From Bacteroidota bacterium (GTDB lineage Bacteria; Bacteroidota; Bacteroidia; Bacteroidales; GCA-2748055), in contig JAUVIT010000059.1 in NCBI GenBank assembly GCA_030592605.1, positions 1 to 8,041 on the forward strand: a DNA stretch of 8,041 nt, read 5' to 3'. The notes under the pieces were generated by a model that did not search any database, was not told the DNA's origin, and saw nothing but the letters and a program-made list of their open reading frames with translations. Below, piece after piece: positions 5,845 to 8,041 of this stretch; the stretch's first letter is position 1, and the number at the start of each line of letters is the position of its first letter. Both the position numbers and the translations under genes were made by a program.

Positions 5845-6478
5845 CATAGCACATATGTCGGGATTGACTGAGGCCATCGATTCGGGAGCCGAATTACTGG
5901 AATTAAGGCTCGACCTTATCAAAGAGGCCCCTTCAAAACTTTTTCCCTTACTTCCCCTTACTTTGGCAAGCATTGTTACCTGCCGGCCCGGTGTCTTTAG
6001 CGATGATGAGCGTGTGAAACTGTTGCTTGAAGGGATTAAATTGGGAGCAGATTATGTGGATATTGAGATTGAAACAGCAGCAGGGGATTTGGAAGTGCTA
6101 CTGGCTGCTGCCAGGAATTCAGCTTGCAAAGTCATCATCTCTTATCACAATTTCCTTAGGACAGCTGACAAGGAGGATCTGGAATCACTTATGCTGGCCT
6201 GTTACGAAAAGGGGGGGGAGATTGCTAAAATAGCCACCATGGTGAATGCCCCCGAGGATATTCGGAACCTTCTGAGTCTTTACGATTTGCCTGGTAAGAA
6301 GGTGATTCTGGGGATGGGTCCCCAGGGTAGGATTACCCGGGTGATGGGTCCCTACCTGGGAGCAGAATTTACATTTGCATCAAGCGGTGGGGGTGGAGAG
6401 ACTGCGCCCGGACAGTTAAGCGTGAAACAGTTAAATGAAATTTATAAAGTGATTGACGAAGATGAACGCATTCGGTAA
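5831..6478 (+). CDS. aroD: 3-dehydroquinate dehydratase, type I (class I aldolase-like)
   Basis: A 215-residue enzyme that dehydrates 3-dehydroquinate to 3-dehydroshikimate through a Schiff base. Type I is shown by the catalytic His106 (SYHNF) and Lys133 (AKIAT), 27 residues apart as in the Salmonella enzyme (143/170). Further support comes from substrate-binding E24-L-R26, E78-I-E80, R170 (ITR) and the C-terminal SAPGQ-like TAPGQ with Q195. At 215 residues it is shorter than the roughly 250-residue enterobacterial form and similar to compact archaeal and clostridial ones. The ATG lies inside the aroB tail (14-nt overlap), and the 3' end overlaps aroC by 17 nt. A run of eight G (6211-6218) after four A is read in frame as K-G-G-E. 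To my knowledge most Bacteroidota use the unrelated type II enzyme, so this gene is notable. Confidence 0.95.
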   Translation: MICVSIAHMSGLTEAIDSGAELLELRLDLIKEAPSKLFPLLPLTLASIVTCRPGVFSDDERVKLLLEGIKLGADYVDIEIETAAGDLEVLLAAARNSACKVIISYHNFLRTADKEDLESLMLACYEKGGEIAKIATMVNAPEDIRNLLSLYDLPGKKVILGMGPQGRITRVMGPYLGAEFTFASSGGGGETAPGQLSVKQLNEIYKVIDEDERIR

Positions 6479-7451
6479 ATTATTCAAACTTAATATTTTT
6501 GGTGAATCACACGGGACGTCTGTTGGAATCGTGATCGATGGTTGTCCCGCAGGTCTGCCCTTAAAACAAGCGGATTTCGAAGCCGATTTTTCCAGGAGGA
6601 AAAGTGGGGCAAAAGGAACCACTCCCAGGCAGGAGCCTGATACCCCGAATATTATGAGCGGCCTGTTTAATGGCCGGTGCACCGGTGCTCCCCTGATGAT
6701 CTTATTTGAGAATACCAATACCCGGTCGGGGGACTACAGTCATTTAAAGGATACGCCTCGTCCGGGGCATGCCGATTTTACCGGAGCTCATAAATTTGGA
6801 GGATATCAGGATTATCGGGGCGGCGGACATTTTTCGGGACGTCTGACGCTGGGCCTGGTTGCTGCAGGTGTGGTGGCTAAAAAGATGATCGCTCCCGCAA
6901 TAGTTTCATCCTCCATCCTGGAGGTGGGCGGCAGCAGCGATATCGAAGCGGCCCTGGACCGGACCATCGAAAACAGGGACTCCATCGGGGGAATCATCGA
7001 ATGTTCCATTGCATCGGTACCTGCGGGTCTTGGCGAACCTTTCTTTGATTCCGTAGAGGCGGTATTGAGTCATATGATCTTCTCCATACCTGCCATAAAG
7101 GGTATTGAGTTTGGTGCTGGATTTCGTGCTGCAAAGATGACCGGAAGTGAGCATAACGACAATATTGTTTCCACTGGTGGAAGCACCGAGACAAATAATG
7201 CGGGGGGAATTAACGGGGGAATCTCCAATGGGAACGAGATCTGTTTCAGGGTGGCGGTAAAACCGACTTCCAGTACCCATCAGACCCAGCGCACCATCAA
7301 TATGCAGTCGGGCCAGATGGAGGATCTTACCATCGAGGGACGTCACGATACCTGCATTGCTCTTCGCGTTCCGGTAGTAGTGGAGGCAGCTGCAGCCATA
7401 GTGATGGCCGATTTCATGCTGCAGGCACAGGAGGTAAAACGAATTATTTAA
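6462..7451 (+). CDS. aroC: Chorismate synthase, compact form
   Basis: The enzyme uses reduced FMN to eliminate phosphate from EPSP, giving chorismate. I chose the ATG at 6462 because MNAFGKLFKLNIFGESHG matches the family N-terminus; a TTG at 6453 would add only three residues. Residues from the ATG: GESHG (14-18) with catalytic His17, R45-R46, R-P-G-H103-A-D, YRGGGHFSGR (118-127), SNGNEICFRVAVKP, and GRHD (293-296) followed by PVVVEAAAA. At 329 residues it is shorter than common Bacteroidetes forms (about 355). The missing stretch appears to lie around 148-172, and GGHFSGRLT replaces the common GGRSSARET. Both traits recall the clostridial subclass. It overlaps aroD by 17 nt and is 22 nt before tyrA. 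Confidence 0.96.
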   Translation: MNAFGKLFKLNIFGESHGTSVGIVIDGCPAGLPLKQADFEADFSRRKSGAKGTTPRQEPDTPNIMSGLFNGRCTGAPLMILFENTNTRSGDYSHLKDTPRPGHADFTGAHKFGGYQDYRGGGHFSGRLTLGLVAAGVVAKKMIAPAIVSSSILEVGGSSDIEAALDRTIENRDSIGGIIECSIASVPAGLGEPFFDSVEAVLSHMIFSIPAIKGIEFGAGFRAAKMTGSEHNDNIVSTGGSTETNNAGGINGGISNGNEICFRVAVKPTSSTHQTQRTINMQSGQMEDLTIEGRHDTCIALRVPVVVEAAAAIVMADFMLQAQEVKRII

Positions 7452-7473
7452 TTATTAATCTGAATAGAACAGA

Positions 7474-8041
7474 ATGCGTATTGCAGTAATAGGAGCCGGC
7501 AACATGGGCTCATGGTTGGTTGAGTCGCTCTGCCTGGATTATGAGGTGGGCGTATTTGATGTGGATCGTAGCAAGTTGAAGTACTTCTTTAATTCAAGGA
7601 AATTCCTTTATTATGAGGAGATTCTTGATTTTTCACCCGACCTTCTGATCAATGCGGTGAGTCTGGACAAAACCCAAACGCTGTTCGATGAGATTATCTC
7701 TTATTTGCCCAAGGATTGTATTATTGCTGATATCACATCGGTAAAGAGCGGATTGGCTGATTATTACAAGAAACTGGGCAGGCGCTTTGTATCCACACAC
7801 CCCATGTTTGGCCCAACCTTCGGTAATGTGAAAGACGTGAGTGATGAGAATGCCATCATCATTTCAGAATCGGATGAGGAGGGGAAAGCTTTTTTCAGGG
7901 AGTTTTATAGCAGCCTGAAGATAAAGGTTCATGAATACTCCTTCCAGGAGCATGATAAGACCATCGCCTATTCGCTTTCCATTCCATTCTCATCTACCAT
8001 GGTATTTGCTGCCTGTATGAAAGAACAGGAGGCACCAGGGA
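7474..8041 (+). CDS. tyrA: Prephenate dehydrogenase, 3' end cut by window edge
   Basis: An open frame from ATG 7474 to the right edge gives 189 complete codons and no stop. It oxidatively decarboxylates prephenate to 4-hydroxyphenylpyruvate, the committed step to tyrosine. The Rossmann dinucleotide motif G7-A-G-N-M-G12 is at the N-terminus and begins MRIAVIGAGNMGSWLVESL. D29/D31 at the end of the second strand suggest NAD preference. VSTHPMFGPTFG (106-117) is the TyrA substrate-binding block, and H160-D161 in FQEHDKTIAYSLSIPF belongs to the helical dimerisation domain. It follows aroC by 22 nt on the same strand and is probably the sixth gene of the same transcript. There is no sign of a fused mutase at the N-terminus, consistent with the mutase being on the DAHP synthase gene. 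Confidence 0.93.
   Translation, partial: MRIAVIGAGNMGSWLVESLCLDYEVGVFDVDRSKLKYFFNSRKFLYYEEILDFSPDLLINAVSLDKTQTLFDEIISYLPKDCIIADITSVKSGLADYYKKLGRRFVSTHPMFGPTFGNVKDVSDENAIIISESDEEGKAFFREFYSSLKIKVHEYSFQEHDKTIAYSLSIPFSSTMVFAACMKEQEAPG

Noticed and set aside
6453..6461. TTG start three codons upstream of the aroC ATG
   Set aside because: The family N-terminus begins at the ATG at 6462. The TTG adds three residues that have no counterpart in the family.
6906..7346. 146-codon frame antisense to aroC
   Set aside because: It is a shadow of a well-conserved chorismate synthase with no independent support.

Overview
The window looks like chromosomal DNA of a Bacteroidota bacterium, probably Bacteroidales/Marinilabiliales. 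The evidence is a DAHP synthase fused to a C-terminal AroQ chorismate mutase, a Bacteroidota-style prephenate dehydratase ACT domain, A/T-rich start contexts without Shine-Dalgarno sequences, and a candidate TTTG/TAnnTTTG promoter. The lineage is inferred from gene style, not from a search.

Left part (1-2656, all minus strand). Position 101 to the left edge is the N-terminus of a small inner-membrane protein resembling the DUF485 family. A gene-free stretch follows (102-498), holding a perfect 15-bp palindrome and a good intrinsic terminator. That terminator closes a two-gene unit: an unrecognised lipoprotein (957-1883) followed 11 nt later by an unrecognised secreted four-cysteine protein (499-945). 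Upstream of these lies nth, the endonuclease III base-excision repair glycosylase (2021-2656).

Right part (2879-8041, all plus strand). A tightly packed aromatic amino acid operon runs pheA, DAHP synthase/chorismate mutase, aroB, aroD (type I), aroC, tyrA; tyrA is cut by the right edge. Gaps are 5-22 nt and two junctions overlap (14 and 17 nt). Together the enzymes make DAHP, dehydroquinate and dehydroshikimate, then, after the shikimate-to-EPSP steps encoded elsewhere, chorismate, prephenate, and the keto acid precursors of Phe and Tyr. aroE, aroK, aroA and an aromatic aminotransferase are not in the window.

The most interesting signal lies between nth and pheA. An unannotated 16-codon ORF (2766-2816) encodes MAFRSSVYFFYFFTCD, with six consecutive aromatic codons (Y-F-F-Y-F-F). 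A GC-rich hairpin plus U-tract (2843-2872) follows and ends 6 nt before the pheA ATG. Between them is a segment (2815-2828) that can pair with the whole 5' arm of the terminator. This has the anatomy of a ribosome-mediated transcription attenuator of the pheL/pheST type, but with both Tyr and Phe codons and placed before an operon that makes both amino acids. A Bacteroidota-type promoter (2716-2747) is placed so that the leader ATG would fall about a dozen nucleotides after the start of transcription.
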